Part shown: positions 19,274 through 27,140 of the stretch, one piece after another
Layout of the letters: every line of letters begins with the position of its first letter
Numbering within the stretch: the stretch's first letter is position 1
Source of the DNA: Planomonospora sp. ID67723
GTDB lineage: Bacteria; Actinomycetota; Actinomycetes; Streptosporangiales; Streptosporangiaceae
DNA: 64,000 nt
Assembly: GCF_015711605.1 (NCBI RefSeq)
Contig: NZ_JABTEZ010000001.1
Coordinates: forward strand, 2,322,001 to 2,386,000
Reading direction: 5' to 3'
Position numbers and translations under genes: made by a program
The notes under the pieces: model-generated
Told to the model about the DNA's origin: nothing
What the model saw: the letters and a program-made list of their open reading frames with translations, nothing else
Databases searched by the model: none

Positions 19274-20188
19274 GTGCCGTCTCCCCAACATGACTCCCTC
19301 ATCCGACTGTTCCGCGACCGCCCCCCGCTGGCCGTGGAGGTCCTGCGTGACCTGCTGGGATGCGACCTGCCCGTCACGCCGCTGGTCCGGGTGGAGAACC
19401 CGACGTTCAACACCCGGCCCTCCGACGACATCGAGGCCGACCTCGTCCTCACCCTCGGCCCGCCCGCCGCCCCCCTGCACGGGATCCTCGTCGAGATCCA
19501 GAAGGACACCTCCAAGGACCCCCGCCAGCTCGCCCGCTACGCCGCCGCGCTCTGGCTGCAGCTGTGCTGCGATGCGACCGTCCTGGTCGTCTGTCCCGAC
19601 GCCCGCACCGCCGCCCACTACGGACGGCCGATCGATTCGGGCCTGACCGGCTACCGGCTGCAGGCCTGCGTGCTCGGACCCGCCGACATCCCCGCCATCA
19701 CCGACCCCCGGCAGGCCGCCGCCCAGCCTGAGCTGGCGGCGCTGGCCGTCATGGTGCACGGCCGCGAAAGAAAAGTCGTCGAGGCGTTCGCCGCGGCGAT
19801 GGCGGACGTGCCCGCCGACCACGCTCCGAAGTACTATGAACACGCCTACAGCATGTCCGCGCCCGAGGTGCGGCGACTCCTGGAGGAGATCATGACGTCC
19901 ACCGACTGGCCCGTCTACAGCCCCTTCGCCCGCGAGCACTACGGCCGCGGCCGGGAAGAAGGCAAAGCCGAGGGCAAAGCCGAGGGCATAGCGGAAGGCG
20001 AGGCCAAGGAGGCGGCCCGGATGGTGCTGCTGGTGCTGGAGGCCCGCGGCCTGCAGGTACCCGGCGAGGCCCGTGCCCGGATCACCTCCTGCACCGACCT
20101 GACCCGGCTGGAGTCCTGGGTGGTCCGCGCGGCGACCGCCCAGACCGTGCACGACCTGTTCGGCGAGACGGGCGAGCGGGATCGCTGA
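19274..20188 (+). CDS. Rpn-like PD-(D/E)XK nuclease-fold protein
   Basis: A 304-residue protein of the family annotated as recombination-promoting nuclease/putative transposase (Rpn, PDDEXK superfamily). The core shows the acidic DDIEADLVLTL strand and VEIQKD, consistent with the D-ExQ active-site variant. A highly charged stretch near 220-245 is built from GKAEGKAEG-type repeats, which these proteins commonly carry before a small helical C-terminal domain. I chose GTG 19274 (VPSPQHDSLIRLF) because homologous proteins begin MPSxxH; a TTG nine bases upstream is also in frame. It stands between two relic loci. Rpn proteins stimulate RecA-independent recombination and some act in phage defence; this one's role is unproven. 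Confidence 0.75.
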   Translation: MPSPQHDSLIRLFRDRPPLAVEVLRDLLGCDLPVTPLVRVENPTFNTRPSDDIEADLVLTLGPPAAPLHGILVEIQKDTSKDPRQLARYAAALWLQLCCDATVLVVCPDARTAAHYGRPIDSGLTGYRLQACVLGPADIPAITDPRQAAAQPELAALAVMVHGRERKVVEAFAAAMADVPADHAPKYYEHAYSMSAPEVRRLLEEIMTSTDWPVYSPFAREHYGRGREEGKAEGKAEGIAEGEAKEAARMVLLVLEARGLQVPGEARARITSCTDLTRLESWVVRAATAQTVHDLFGETGERDR

Positions 20189-20220
20189 CCAAAGTCTGGG
20201 GTGCGTTGTCCCGCCGGGTC

Positions 20221-20316
20221 TCACGGCAGGTCGTAGCGGGCACGGATGGTCCTGGCCTCTTCCGCGGTCACCGGGGGTTCGGGGTGAGAGCCCGGCGTAG
20301 AGAGGAAGGCGAACAT
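20221..20316 (-). other. 31-codon open frame, possible C-terminal relic
   Basis: ATG 20316 to TGA 20221 encodes MFAFLSTPGSHP followed by a polar helix-like end EEARTIRARYDLP. The coding-like C-terminus suggests the tail of a small protein whose front was lost, or a very small antitoxin. There is no good ribosome binding site. Confidence 0.25.
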
Positions 20317-20522
20317 CGTCGTCCGCGAGGTGGTGGATGTGCTGAGGCCGTTCTATCGCGACGGGCGGCACATCCCCGACCTGCTGCAGTCGCGTGAGGC
20401 TGCTGGATGAGAACGTCCCCAAGCCGCTCCATCGCGTTCTCGCCGCCTTCATCCTGAACCACGAGATCGTTCACCTGCTCGATCTTCAAGGGGGGTCGGG
20501 CATCCAAGACGAGAGCCTCTGC
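20312..20522 (+). pseudogene. Remnant of a DUF433 / DUF5615 toxin-antitoxin pair
   Basis: The first frame, 20312-20410, reads ANIVVREVVDVLRPFYRDG then RHIPDLL, resembling the end of a DUF433-type antitoxin. Overlapping it, GTG 20394 starts MRLLDENVPKPLHRVLAAF followed by NHEIVHLLDLQGGSGIQDES, the N-terminal half of a DUF5615 PIN-like toxin. Identity is lost after about 43 residues, and the rest of that frame (to 20735) is arginine/proline-rich filler. The overlapping antitoxin-toxin order is the normal one for this family. Both genes are truncated, so the pair is inactive. The family call rests on short motifs. Confidence 0.5.
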
Positions 20523-20731
20523 CCGAGAACCCACCCAAACTGTGGCCGGACTCCGGGCCCTGAAAGCGATCGCCGCCCGCCGCCCGATCGGATCACGGAC
20601 CGTTGCCTCCGGCCGGTCTCGTCCCCGCCGGAAGATCCCTCCGGTGGTCGTGCAACCGGAGGGTGGGGAAGGCCCGAAGGAATGCCCGACAGGTCAAGGC
20701 GGGCCTTCGAGAAAGAGCGGGGAATCGGGCG

Positions 20732-22879
20732 ATGACGCGATCGTTGAGCACCTCGGTGTGCGGGCGGGTGGGCGCCTGGGTGGTGGTGGCGGTCTGGCTG
20801 CTGGTGGCGGCCGGGGCCGGGATGCTGGGCGGCAGGCTGGAGGAGGTCCAGCGCAACGACCCGTCGTCGTTCCTGCCCGCCGGCGCCGAGTCCACGATGG
20901 TGCAGAACGCGCAGCGCGGTTCCGCGGCCGGTGACCGGATCCCGGCGATCGTGGTCTACGAGGGCAGGCCGGTCGCGGAGGCGGCCGCCGACGCGAAGCG
21001 GTTCGCCGAGGTGGAGGGGGTCGCCGGGCAGGTGCCGCCGCCGGTCCCGGCCCCCGGTGGCGGAGCCGTGCAGGTGGTCGTGCCGCTCGATGGGAGCGAC
21101 TACGACGTGCTGACCACGGCGGTCGAGCGGATCCGCGGGATCATCGGGGATCGAGCCCTGGTGACCGGCCCGGCGGGGCAGAGCGCCGACGCGATCGAGG
21201 TCTTCGGGTCGATCGACGCGACCCTCCTGGCGGCGACCTCCGCCGTGGTCGTCCTGGTGCTGCTCATCACCTACCGCAGCCCGCTGCTCTGGCTGATCCC
21301 GTTCTTCGCGGCGGGCGTGGCGCTCGCCTGCTCGCGGGCGGGCAACTACCTGCTGGCCGAGTACGCCGGCCTGACCGTGAGCGGGCAGAGCGGAGGCATC
21401 CTGCTGGTGCTGGTCTTCGGCATCGCCACTGACTACGCGCTGCTGCTGGTCGCCCGCTACCGCGAGGAACTGGCCGTACACGAGGACCGGCACGAGGCGA
21501 TGGCCGTCGCGCTGCGCCGGGCCACCCCGGCGATCGTGGCGAGCGCCGCCACCGTGGCGGCAGGGCTCTGCTGCCTGCTGGTGGCCGACCAGAACGCCAC
21601 CCGAGGTCTCGGCCCGGTCTGCGCGGTGGGCGTCGTCTGCGCGCTCGCCGCCATGCTCACCCTGCTGCCCGCGCTGCTGGTGATCTTCCCGCGCGGGGTT
21701 TTCTGGCCGAAGGTCCCGGTGTACGGCGGTGCGGCGGAGACCGGCTCCGGCCTGTGGGACCGGATCGGCCGGGCGATCGCCGTCCGCCCCCGGATCGTCT
21801 GGATCGGCACGGCGGCGGTCCTGGGCGCCATGGCGCTGACGCTGCCGGTCGCGACCGTCGGCCCGCTGGCCGACGCCGACGCCTACCGGACCGCGCCGGA
21901 GTCCGTGCGCGGTGCGGAGGTCCTGGACCGGGACTTCGGCACCGGGCAGGAGGGGTCGCTGGTGGTGCTCGCCCCCGTCGGCCAGGCCGAACGGGTCGCC
22001 TCGGCGGTGGCCGCCGACCGGGGCGTGGACCGGATCGGGGAGCGGGGCCCGGAAACCGGCCGGCCGGGCGGCGGGAAGCCGGAGACTGCGGACGGCCAGA
22101 TTCTGCTGCGCGGGGCGCTGAAGGACGCGCCGGACAGCCCTGCCGCCTACGCGGCGGTCGAGCGGCTGCGGGAGATCCCGGATGCGCTGATCGGTGGCGC
22201 CGCGGCGGTCAACCTGGACGGGAAGCTGGCCTCCGAACGCGACCTGCGGGTGGTCATCCCGCTGATTCTGGCGGTCGTCTTCGTGATCCTGGTGATCCTG
22301 CTCCGAGCGCTGGTCGCGCCGCTGCTGCTGATGGCCACCGTCGTGCTGTCCTTCGCGGCGGCGCTGGGCGTGAGCGGTGTGATCTTCACCGAGGTGTTCG
22401 GTTTCGCCGCCGTGGACACCGGGGTGCCGCTGCTGGCCTTCGTCTTCCTGGTGGCGGTCGGCGTCGACTACAACATCTTCCTGATCACCAGGATCCGGGA
22501 GGAGGCCGGGGTCCACGGCACCCGCAGGGCCGCGGTCATCGGGCTGTCCGCCACCGGCGGAGTGATCACCTCGGCGGGGGTGGTGCTCGCGGCGACCTTC
22601 GCGGTCCTCGGAGTGCTGCCTCTGGTGGTCCTGGCCGAGCTCGGGTTCATCGTCGCCTTCGGAGTCCTGCTGGACACCTTCGTGGTCCGCTCGGTCCTGC
22701 TCACCGCCCTGACCCTGGATGCCGGACGGTGGATGTGGTGGCCGAACCGGCGGCTCAGGCGGGAACGTGATTGCGGAGACGGAGCGCCTCCGGATACGGC
22801 GCGAGGTAGGTCTGCTCCCGGACCCAGTCCGCTCCCTCACCCCGGGCGTCGTGGCGCAGCAGGGCGGCCGGCACGCTGA
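20732..22879 (+). CDS. MMPL-family transporter
   Basis: A 715-residue RND-type exporter of the MMPL class (lipid or hydrophobic-compound export). It has an N-terminal helix, a first extracytoplasmic domain (to about 165), a first bundle of five or six helices at 165-350 including the conserved FGIATDYALLLVARYREE, a second extracytoplasmic domain, and a second bundle with FLVAVGVDYNIFLITRIREE. Both GxxxDY motifs for proton relay are intact. ATG 20732 follows GCGGGGAA; the frame is open further upstream but is not protein-like. The last 42 codons (from about RLRRERD) are antisense to the end of the neighbouring convergent gene and look non-native, so the original stop may have been lost. Confidence 0.9.
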   Translation: MTRSLSTSVCGRVGAWVVVAVWLLVAAGAGMLGGRLEEVQRNDPSSFLPAGAESTMVQNAQRGSAAGDRIPAIVVYEGRPVAEAAADAKRFAEVEGVAGQVPPPVPAPGGGAVQVVVPLDGSDYDVLTTAVERIRGIIGDRALVTGPAGQSADAIEVFGSIDATLLAATSAVVVLVLLITYRSPLLWLIPFFAAGVALACSRAGNYLLAEYAGLTVSGQSGGILLVLVFGIATDYALLLVARYREELAVHEDRHEAMAVALRRATPAIVASAATVAAGLCCLLVADQNATRGLGPVCAVGVVCALAAMLTLLPALLVIFPRGVFWPKVPVYGGAAETGSGLWDRIGRAIAVRPRIVWIGTAAVLGAMALTLPVATVGPLADADAYRTAPESVRGAEVLDRDFGTGQEGSLVVLAPVGQAERVASAVAADRGVDRIGERGPETGRPGGGKPETADGQILLRGALKDAPDSPAAYAAVERLREIPDALIGGAAAVNLDGKLASERDLRVVIPLILAVVFVILVILLRALVAPLLLMATVVLSFAAALGVSGVIFTEVFGFAAVDTGVPLLAFVFLVAVGVDYNIFLITRIREEAGVHGTRRAAVIGLSATGGVITSAGVVLAATFAVLGVLPLVVLAELGFIVAFGVLLDTFVVRSVLLTALTLDAGRWMWWPNRRLRRERDCGDGAPPDTARGRSAPGPSPLPHPGRRGAAGRPAR

Positions 22880-23861
22880 GTGCCACCAGGCCGGCCTGGT
22901 AGGAGGCGATGGTCTCCGCCAGGTCGGCTCGTCGGACGGGGTCCAGCGACTCGCCGATCATGCCCGCGCAGTGCTGGAGCGCGTTGACGTGGCGGCCGAT
23001 GCTCGCCTTGCTGCTGAGGGCCGTGCGGAAGGCGTGGCCGTACCTGGCGGCCAGCTCCCGGCGGCTGAGCACGCCGGCCATGGCCACCGCCCGGCCCGCC
23101 TCGCCGTAGGCGACGGGATCGTGGGCGAGGAGCTGCATCTTGTGGCGGGTGTGGAAGGCGACCAGGTCGCGCGGGGTCCAGTCGCTGTCCAGGAAGGCGC
23201 GCAGCCGGGCGTGGGCGAAGATCCGTTCGACGAAGGTCTCGCGCAGCAGAGGGTCGTTCAGCCGCCCCTCGTCCTCCACCGGCAGCAGTGGATGGTCGTC
23301 CATGATCCGCGCCGCGAACAGGCCCCGGTTCCTGCGGTCCACGGCCGATTCTCCGGCGTAGAGCGGCACGCCGTGGATTCCGCAGCTGGGGCTCTTGGCC
23401 TTGAAGACGTAGCCGTCCACGTCGAGGTCGCGCGCCCGCTCGGTGGCGAAGGCCGCCATCTTGGCGGTGTGGTCCGCCCGCGTTTTTCTGCCGATCAGGT
23501 GGGGACCGTCGGGCGAGCGCTCCAGGTGGAGGCTCTCGCGGGGAGCCCCGAGACCGATGGCTATCTCCGGACAGATCGGTACCCAGTCGACATAGGCGTC
23601 CAGCTCCCTGCTGAGGAACCGGTCGCGGCTGTGTCCACCGTTGAAGCGCACCGGCTCGCCGATCAGGCAACTGGAGACCGCGACCCGGGGCCGGACCTCA
23701 GCGGTCCCGGAAGCCGGCATGGGATTGCGGGATGCAGCGGTCCCAGAAGTCGGCATGGGATTGCGGGATGCAGCGGTCCCGGAAGCCGGCATGGGATTGC
23801 GAGGCACATAGTTCGCATCGGGCTTCATAAGGGTGTCCATACCGCTCACACCGCCCTTCAT
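22755..23861 (-). CDS. DUF523-DUF1722 protein (YbgA-like)
   Basis: A 368-residue two-domain protein. Residues about 60-205 are DUF523 (VAVSSCLIGEPVRFNGGHSR, CPEIAIGLGAPRE, KAKSPSCGIHGVPLY) and 225-345 are DUF1722 (FLDSDWTPRDLVAFHTRHKM). The conserved cysteines suggest a metal or Fe-S site. E. coli ybgA, the DUF1722 relative, lies beside the photolyase gene phrB, as here. The N-terminus carries three RNPMPxSGTAAS repeats not typical of the family. ATG 23861 overlaps the sigma-factor stop as ATGA, so the genes are coupled. The molecular function is unknown; context argues for light or UV response. Confidence 0.85.
   Translation of the reverse strand: MKGGVSGMDTLMKPDANYVPRNPMPASGTAASRNPMPTSGTAASRNPMPASGTAEVRPRVAVSSCLIGEPVRFNGGHSRDRFLSRELDAYVDWVPICPEIAIGLGAPRESLHLERSPDGPHLIGRKTRADHTAKMAAFATERARDLDVDGYVFKAKSPSCGIHGVPLYAGESAVDRRNRGLFAARIMDDHPLLPVEDEGRLNDPLLRETFVERIFAHARLRAFLDSDWTPRDLVAFHTRHKMQLLAHDPVAYGEAGRAVAMAGVLSRRELAARYGHAFRTALSSKASIGRHVNALQHCAGMIGESLDPVRRADLAETIASYQAGLVALSVPAALLRHDARGEGADWVREQTYLAPYPEALRLRNHVPA
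23701..23808. repeat. Three 36-bp in-frame tandem repeats
   Basis: Three consecutive 36-bp units within the DUF523/DUF1722 gene, encoding RNPMPASGTAAS-like dodecapeptides. Units one and two differ at two positions; the third diverges in its last eight bases. The high identity implies recent slippage or unequal recombination. There are no spacers, so it is not CRISPR. Confidence 0.85.
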
Positions 23862-24382
23862 GCCGCCGGGGCCAGGATGCCCGACAGCCGGCGCAGTCCG
23901 CGGGAGGTGCGGGCCTTGACGGTGCCGAGCGGGACGCTCAGCCGCTCGGCGATCTCTCGCTGGGTCAGCTCGCCGTAGTAGGCCAGCTCGATGGCCTGGC
24001 GCTGCGGCGCGGGCAGTTCGGCCAGCGCCCGGCGGACCAGGTCCCGGTCCGCGAGGCCGTCGCCGTCGGTTCTGCCGTCCGCGCCGGGCGGGTCGGCGAC
24101 CGCGTCCAGCGGGACGGTCGGCAGGCTCCGCACGCGCAGGTGGTCGACCGCCCGGTTGTGTGCGATGGAGAGCAACCACGCGGGCAGGCTCCTGTCCGCG
24201 TCGAAGCGGCTGCGGGAGCGCCAGATCTCGGTGAAGACCACCTGCTGCACGTCCTCGATCTCCTGCGACGGCACGAAACGGTGCAGGTAGGAGCGGATGA
24301 GAGCCGAGTGGGCGCGGAGGCACTCCGCGAGCGCCGCGTCGTCACCGGCGGCGAGCCGCACGTTCAGGGTTTCCGCGGTCAT
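23858..24382 (-). CDS. ECF sigma factor, LitS-like by context
   Basis: A 174-residue group IV sigma factor. Region 2 (about 22-88) includes EIEDVQQVVFTEIWRS and AWLLSIAHNRAVDHLR; region 4 (about 118-170) includes LPAPQRQAIELAYYGELTQR and EIAERLSVPLGTVKAR. No anti-sigma gene is adjacent. It is followed by the coupled DUF523/DUF1722 gene and preceded on the same strand by the MerR/B12 regulator gene. In Streptomyces coelicolor light induces the ECF sigma LitS through the B12 regulator LitR, and photolyase is among the LitS targets. The gene order here suggests the same circuit. Start ATG 24382. Confidence 0.85.
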   Translation of the reverse strand: MTAETLNVRLAAGDDAALAECLRAHSALIRSYLHRFVPSQEIEDVQQVVFTEIWRSRSRFDADRSLPAWLLSIAHNRAVDHLRVRSLPTVPLDAVADPPGADGRTDGDGLADRDLVRRALAELPAPQRQAIELAYYGELTQREIAERLSVPLGTVKARTSRGLRRLSGILAPAA

Positions 24383-24419
24383 GACGACCCCCCCTCGATA
24401 GAAACCTACTCAAAACTTA

Positions 24420-24448
24420 TTCATACCTGCTCATGCTCATGATCACAA
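24420..24448 (-). promoter_or_regulatory. Promoter of the ECF sigma gene in an AT-rich control region
   Basis: On the minus strand TTGTGA (24448-24443), a 17-bp spacer and TATGAA (24425-24420) form a sigma-70-like promoter about 38 bp before the sigma-gene ATG. The spacer contains TCATG-CT-CATGA, a small palindrome where a MerR-type regulator could bind. This stretch is much richer in A+T than its surroundings. Confidence 0.5.
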
Positions 24449-24529
24449 GTGGTCGGCCGGTGATCTCCTCTGCGTGGGCCGGATGCAGCCGGCCTCCCCG
24501 CGGCAGGGCGGAGGAGATGGGGGAGGGCG

Positions 24530-25561
24530 TCAGCGCAGGGCGGAGGAGATCACGGAGAGGGCGTCGTGGAACGACGTGACGTGCGGCACCGACGGCGGCA
24601 GCCCGTCCCGCCACCCGGGGCCGCCCACGACGATCCGGCTCGCCGGGCGCGAGGCGGGCAACCGGGTGAGGGGTTCGGGGTCGCCGGTCGCCGGGAGCTG
24701 CGACCAGACGAACACCACCGCCGGGCCCAGGCGGCGCATCGCCCCGGCCAGCGCGGAGTGGGGTGTCCGGGCCCCCAGGACGCGGGTCTCGATCCGGTGT
24801 TCGACGGTCAGCGCCGCGGCCAGCGCGTAGACCGGCAGGCTGTGCTGCTCGTCCTCCGCGCAGGCCAGCAGCACCGGCCGGTCGTTGACCGGGGTCCGGG
24901 GCGCCCTGACCAGCGGGATCAGGGCGGCCAGCAGCCGGTCGGAGAACACGTGCTCGACCTCGACGGCGGCGCCGGTCGCGGCCTGGCGCCTGCAGATCGT
25001 CTCGAAGACCGGCAGCACCAGGTTCTCCCAGGTCCACACGATCCCGTGCCTGGTCAGCGCGGCGCCGAGCCAGCCGGACAGGGCGGGGCCGTCCAGCGCG
25101 ATCGCGGACCGGGCCAGCATCGCCGCCGTGGGGACGTCATGCCGGGGCTCCGGTGCGGAGGCGTCATGCCGGGGCTCCGGCACCGGGAGGCCGCCGGGGA
25201 CGTTCCCGGCGGGTGCACCGTGGACCGGTGTCCCGTGAACGGGCTCTTCTCCAGCGGGCCTCTCCCGGCCGGGCGGCGTGGCCGTCTCCGGGGAGAAACG
25301 GGGACTCAGGACCAGCTTCGCGGCGTCGGCGGCGGGCACGCCGGTTCTGATCAGCCGGTTCATCTCCTCCAGACGCCGCAGGTCGGCCACGTCGTAGCGG
25401 CGGTGCCCGCCGGGGCTGCGGCGGCTCGGACCGAGGCCGTAACGCAGGTTCCAGGTACGGAGAGTCGGGGCGGGCACGCCGAGCCGCCGCGCGACGGCAC
25501 CGATGCCGTAGCCCGGTTCGTCCTCTGCGGTCGGTCGTTCTGTGGCCGGTCGCTCGTCCAT
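24530..25561 (-). CDS. MerR-family regulator with B12-binding-like domain (LitR/CarH type)
   Basis: A 343-residue regulator. Residues 18-85 are a MerR helix-turn-helix (YGIGAVARRLGVPAPTLRTW, then GGHRRY). A Pro/Glu/His-rich linker follows, and 150-343 match the four-helix plus Rossmann layout of cobalamin-binding photoreceptors. The EH pair (203-204) of the W-x9-EH motif and the lower-ligand-like His240 (DEQHSLP) are present, but the tryptophan position is Gln193 (RRQAATG). CarH/LitR repress in the dark with adenosylcobalamin and release DNA in light. Start ATG 25561; a TTG at 25645 would extend it. It is divergent from photolyase and upstream of the ECF sigma gene. Confidence 0.75.
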   Translation of the reverse strand: MDERPATERPTAEDEPGYGIGAVARRLGVPAPTLRTWNLRYGLGPSRRSPGGHRRYDVADLRRLEEMNRLIRTGVPAADAAKLVLSPRFSPETATPPGRERPAGEEPVHGTPVHGAPAGNVPGGLPVPEPRHDASAPEPRHDVPTAAMLARSAIALDGPALSGWLGAALTRHGIVWTWENLVLPVFETICRRQAATGAAVEVEHVFSDRLLAALIPLVRAPRTPVNDRPVLLACAEDEQHSLPVYALAAALTVEHRIETRVLGARTPHSALAGAMRRLGPAVVFVWSQLPATGDPEPLTRLPASRPASRIVVGGPGWRDGLPPSVPHVTSFHDALSVISSALR

Positions 25562-25576
25562 CCGCTCTCGTTCATC

Positions 25577-25599
25577 CGCACGCCGGGGGCAGGCGTGCG
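25577..25599. promoter_or_regulatory. Inverted repeat between the regulator and photolyase genes
   Basis: Perfect 8-bp arms CGCACGCC / GGCGTGCG with a 7-bp centre, 16 bp before the MerR-type regulator start and 79 bp before phr. The position suits an operator shared by the divergent genes, although binding by this regulator is only a guess. Confidence 0.35.
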
Positions 25600-25677
25600 C
25601 CCGCCCCCGGACATTCTTTCGGAATCGGCCCGGCCGCGGATGCAACCGCGGGCGGAGGCCGTACGAAGAAACGTGTG

Positions 25678-26982
25678 ATGGACACCGTCGTCGTTCTGTT
25701 CAACCATGATCTCCGCGTGCACGACCACCCGGCGCTGGCCGCCGCGTGCGCGGACGCCCGGCAGGTCGTCCCCGTGTTCGTGGCGGATCCGCGCACGGCG
25801 GCGGGTCCCCGGGCGGATTTCCTGGCCGAGTGCCTGGCCGACCTGCGGACCTCGCTCCGGGAGCGGGGCGGGGAGCTGGCCGTCCGCCGGGGCGACCCGG
25901 TCGCGGAGACCGTTCGGCTGGCGCGCGAACTCTCCGCCCAGGCCGTCTACGTCAGCGCCGGTGTCGACGCGCCCGCCCGGAGCAGGGAACGCCGGCTCGC
26001 CGAGGAGTGCGCGCGGCACCGGATGGGGTTCCGCGCCTTCCCCGGAGTGACGATCGTGCCGCCGGACGCCCTGCGTCCCTCCGGAGGAGGCGACCACTAC
26101 CGGGTCTTCACGCCCTACCTGAGGGTCTGGACGCGGGCGGAGCGCAGGAGGGTGCTGGACGCCCCGGAGAAGGTGCCGGTCCCCGGTGAGCTGGACGCCG
26201 GCCGGGCGGAGTCTCCGCCGCTGGGGCCGTACGGGCTCCGCAAGGGTGAGGCGAGGCACGGGTTCCCGCGCGGCGGGGAGACGGCGGCGCGCGAGCGGAT
26301 GGCGCGATGGCTGAAGTGGTGCGCGGAGGACTACGCGGAAGGGCACGACGACCTCGCGGGGAACCGCACCTCCAGGCTCAGCCCTTACCTGCGGTTCGGC
26401 TGCCTGTCGCCGCTGGAGCTGGAGTCGCTGGCGGGCGGGGCCGAAGCCTTCGTCAGGCAACTGTGCTGGCGCGACTTCCACCACCAGGTGACGCTGGCCT
26501 TCCCGCGCCTCGACCGCGACGACTACCGGCCCCGCGGGACGCGGTGGTGTGACGACGAGGACGCGGTGCAGGCGTGGAAGGAGGGCATGACCGGCGTGCC
26601 CATCGTCGACGCCGGCATGCGCCAGCTGCTCTCCGAGGGCTGGATGCACAACCGGGCCCGGATGATCGTGGCGTCGTTCCTGGTCAAGCGGTTGCGGGTG
26701 GACTGGCGAGTGGGCGCGGGACATTTCGCCGAACTGCTGCTCGACGGTGACGTGGCCAGCAACTGCGGAAACTGGCAGTGGGTCGCGGGGACCGGCAACG
26801 ACACCCGGCCCAACCGGATCCTCAATCCGCTCCGGCAGGCCAGGCGCTTCGACCCGGCGGGGGAGTACGTCCGTCTCCACCTGCCCGAACTGGCCGGCGT
26901 TCCGGAGAAGGCGGTTCACGAGCCGTGGCGGTCGCCTTTCCCGGTGCCGGGTTACCCCCCTCCGCTGGTCTCGCTGGAGTGA
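25678..26982 (+). CDS. phr: Deoxyribodipyrimidine photolyase
   Basis: A 434-residue FAD-dependent enzyme that splits UV-induced pyrimidine dimers using blue light. The N-terminal antenna domain (1-125, VVVLFNHDLRVHDHPAL) and the C-terminal FAD domain are complete. Signature stretches include TSRLSPYLRFGCLSP, CWRDFHHQV, TGVPIVDAGMRQL, GWMHNRARM and CGNWQWVAGTGND, placing it with class I CPD photolyases. ATG 25678 is preferred over an adjacent GTG at 25675. It is transcribed divergently from the LitR/CarH-type regulator, consistent with light induction. Confidence 0.95.
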   Translation: MDTVVVLFNHDLRVHDHPALAAACADARQVVPVFVADPRTAAGPRADFLAECLADLRTSLRERGGELAVRRGDPVAETVRLARELSAQAVYVSAGVDAPARSRERRLAEECARHRMGFRAFPGVTIVPPDALRPSGGGDHYRVFTPYLRVWTRAERRRVLDAPEKVPVPGELDAGRAESPPLGPYGLRKGEARHGFPRGGETAARERMARWLKWCAEDYAEGHDDLAGNRTSRLSPYLRFGCLSPLELESLAGGAEAFVRQLCWRDFHHQVTLAFPRLDRDDYRPRGTRWCDDEDAVQAWKEGMTGVPIVDAGMRQLLSEGWMHNRARMIVASFLVKRLRVDWRVGAGHFAELLLDGDVASNCGNWQWVAGTGNDTRPNRILNPLRQARRFDPAGEYVRLHLPELAGVPEKAVHEPWRSPFPVPGYPPPLVSLE

Positions 26983-27033
26983 CCGGTCCCCGGCCGACTG
27001 TTTCGCGGGAGTTCAGGTCATGGACGGAGAATG

Positions 27034-27072
27034 TCCGAACAGAGTTCGGATGGGCGTTCCGTGAGCTACGAT
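27034..27072 (+). promoter_or_regulatory. Operator-promoter before the DUF574 methyltransferase
   Basis: A 7-bp inverted repeat TCCGAAC-AGA-GTTCGGA (27034-27050) lies 16 bp before TACGAT (27067-27072), a plausible -10 element. The repeat would cover the -35 position, so a bound protein should repress. Confidence 0.4.
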
Positions 27073-27140
27073 CGGCGGCACAGACGATCTACAGGGTCGG
27101 CCTGGGGTGAACGCGGCGGTGTCAGGGTGAGGTGGCGGCA

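Noticed and set aside
20486-22840. A minus-strand 784-codon frame opposite the MMPL gene
   Set aside because: Histidine/arginine/aspartate-rich translation without motifs; the MMPL frame has all expected membrane segments.
23701-23808. CRISPR-like 36-bp repeats
   Set aside because: Units are directly adjacent without spacers and encode an in-frame dodecapeptide.
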